A stretch of 5,458 bases of DNA from NCBI GenBank assembly GCA_020054355.1, contig JAGVLI010000994.1, positions 1 through 5,458 of the forward strand, in the 5' to 3' direction. Source of the stretch: Planctomycetales bacterium (GTDB lineage: Bacteria; Planctomycetota; Planctomycetia; Gemmatales; Gemmataceae). A program made the translations under genes and the position numbers. The first letter of the stretch is position 1; each line of letters starts with the position of its first letter. The notes below the pieces were generated by a model, which saw only the letters and a program-made list of their open reading frames with translations, had not been told where the DNA came from and did not search any database. Below, piece after piece: positions 5,257 through 5,458 of this stretch.

Positions 5257-5284
5257 TAAATCGCCGGCCTTTGGGAGATCCGCG

Positions 5285-5458
5285 ATGATGTCCGCCGCCG
5301 ACTGGGCTGCCCGTTGTCTCGAATGCTTCCATCGTCAGGACTATGCCGAGAGCGATGCCGTCGCCCGCCGCGCGCTCGATTTCTTTCCGGACGACGGCCT
5401 GCTCTGGCAGCTGCACGGCACCGCGGTCTGGTTCCTCGGCGACCACGCGGCGGCCCGG
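5285..5458 (+). CDS. TPR-repeat protein, N-terminal part, cut by window end
   Basis: Fifty-eight residues are visible before the window ends. The segment LECFHRQDYAESDAVARRAL (12-31), then FFPDDGLLWQLHGTAV (33-48) and a second beginning, FLGDHAAA (50-57), has the spacing of tetratricopeptide repeats: a helix with the dYaeA pattern, a Pro-Asp turn, then the next repeat. TPR proteins are scaffolds for protein binding. There is no signal peptide, so this part is probably cytoplasmic. GGGAG (5273-5277) lies 7 nt before the ATG at 5285; a second ATG at 5288 is also possible. A promoter and a Fur-like box stand directly upstream, which suggests iron control. What follows the TPR part is outside the window, so the function is open. 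Confidence 0.8.
   Translation, partial: MMSAADWAARCLECFHRQDYAESDAVARRALDFFPDDGLLWQLHGTAVWFLGDHAAAR

Larger units (their letters stand above)
4956..5284. other. Divergent regulatory region between hemP and TPR gene
   Basis: This 329-bp stretch has no supported protein gene. It holds, from left to right, the hemP leader with three hairpins and a U run, the hemP promoter with a Fur-like box, an AT-rich tract (5173-5195), and the promoter of the TPR gene with a second Fur-like box. The two boxes begin with the same eight bases, TTGAGATT, which suggests that one regulator controls both sides. Confidence 0.6.

Overview
The window looks like a piece of a GC-rich bacterial chromosome, most likely from a planctomycete. 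That rests on the type of genes (an exported PD40 propeller protein, a small secreted lipocalin-like protein, a short HemP) and on palindromic repeats between genes. It is inference from recalled resemblance, not a database match. Seven genes are supported. Most codons end in G or C, so many long open frames on the opposite strands are only shadows of these genes.

Layout. Bases 1-676 hold no convincing gene, only small hairpins and one copy of a 21-bp repeat. Two minus-strand genes follow: a small HNH nuclease-type protein (1588-1292) and then a secreted, cysteine-rich protein of unknown function (1204-677). The other copy of the 21-bp repeat (1620-1640) lies beside the HNH gene, so this pair sits between direct repeats. 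On the plus strand come a TolB/PD40 beta-propeller protein (1666-2700), a perfect 20-bp inverted repeat that may act as a terminator, cobT of cobalamin lower-ligand activation (2773-3858, probably TTG start), and an exported glycerophosphodiester phosphodiesterase (3940-4776). The last of these converges with hemP on the minus strand (4955-4785), with an 8-bp gap. A 329-bp divergent region separates hemP from a TPR-protein gene that starts at 5285 and runs off the window.

The most interesting part is this divergent region. Each side has a good sigma70-type promoter (TTGACA/CAGAAT with 17 bp towards hemP; TTGACG/TAAGAT with 16 bp towards the TPR gene). Each promoter overlaps or abuts an imperfect palindrome that begins TTGAGATT and resembles a Fur operator. 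The presumed hemP transcript would first pass about 80 nt of hairpins ending in a GC stem and a U run, well before the hemP start. This suggests either an attenuated leader or a small iron-regulated RNA upstream of hemP. The parts can be read directly in the sequence; their joint function is inference.

The genes do not form one pathway. CobT works in cobalamin synthesis, HemP is linked with haem/iron uptake, and the phosphodiesterase with phospholipid breakdown products. No other cobalamin gene and no haem receptor or transporter gene is in view.
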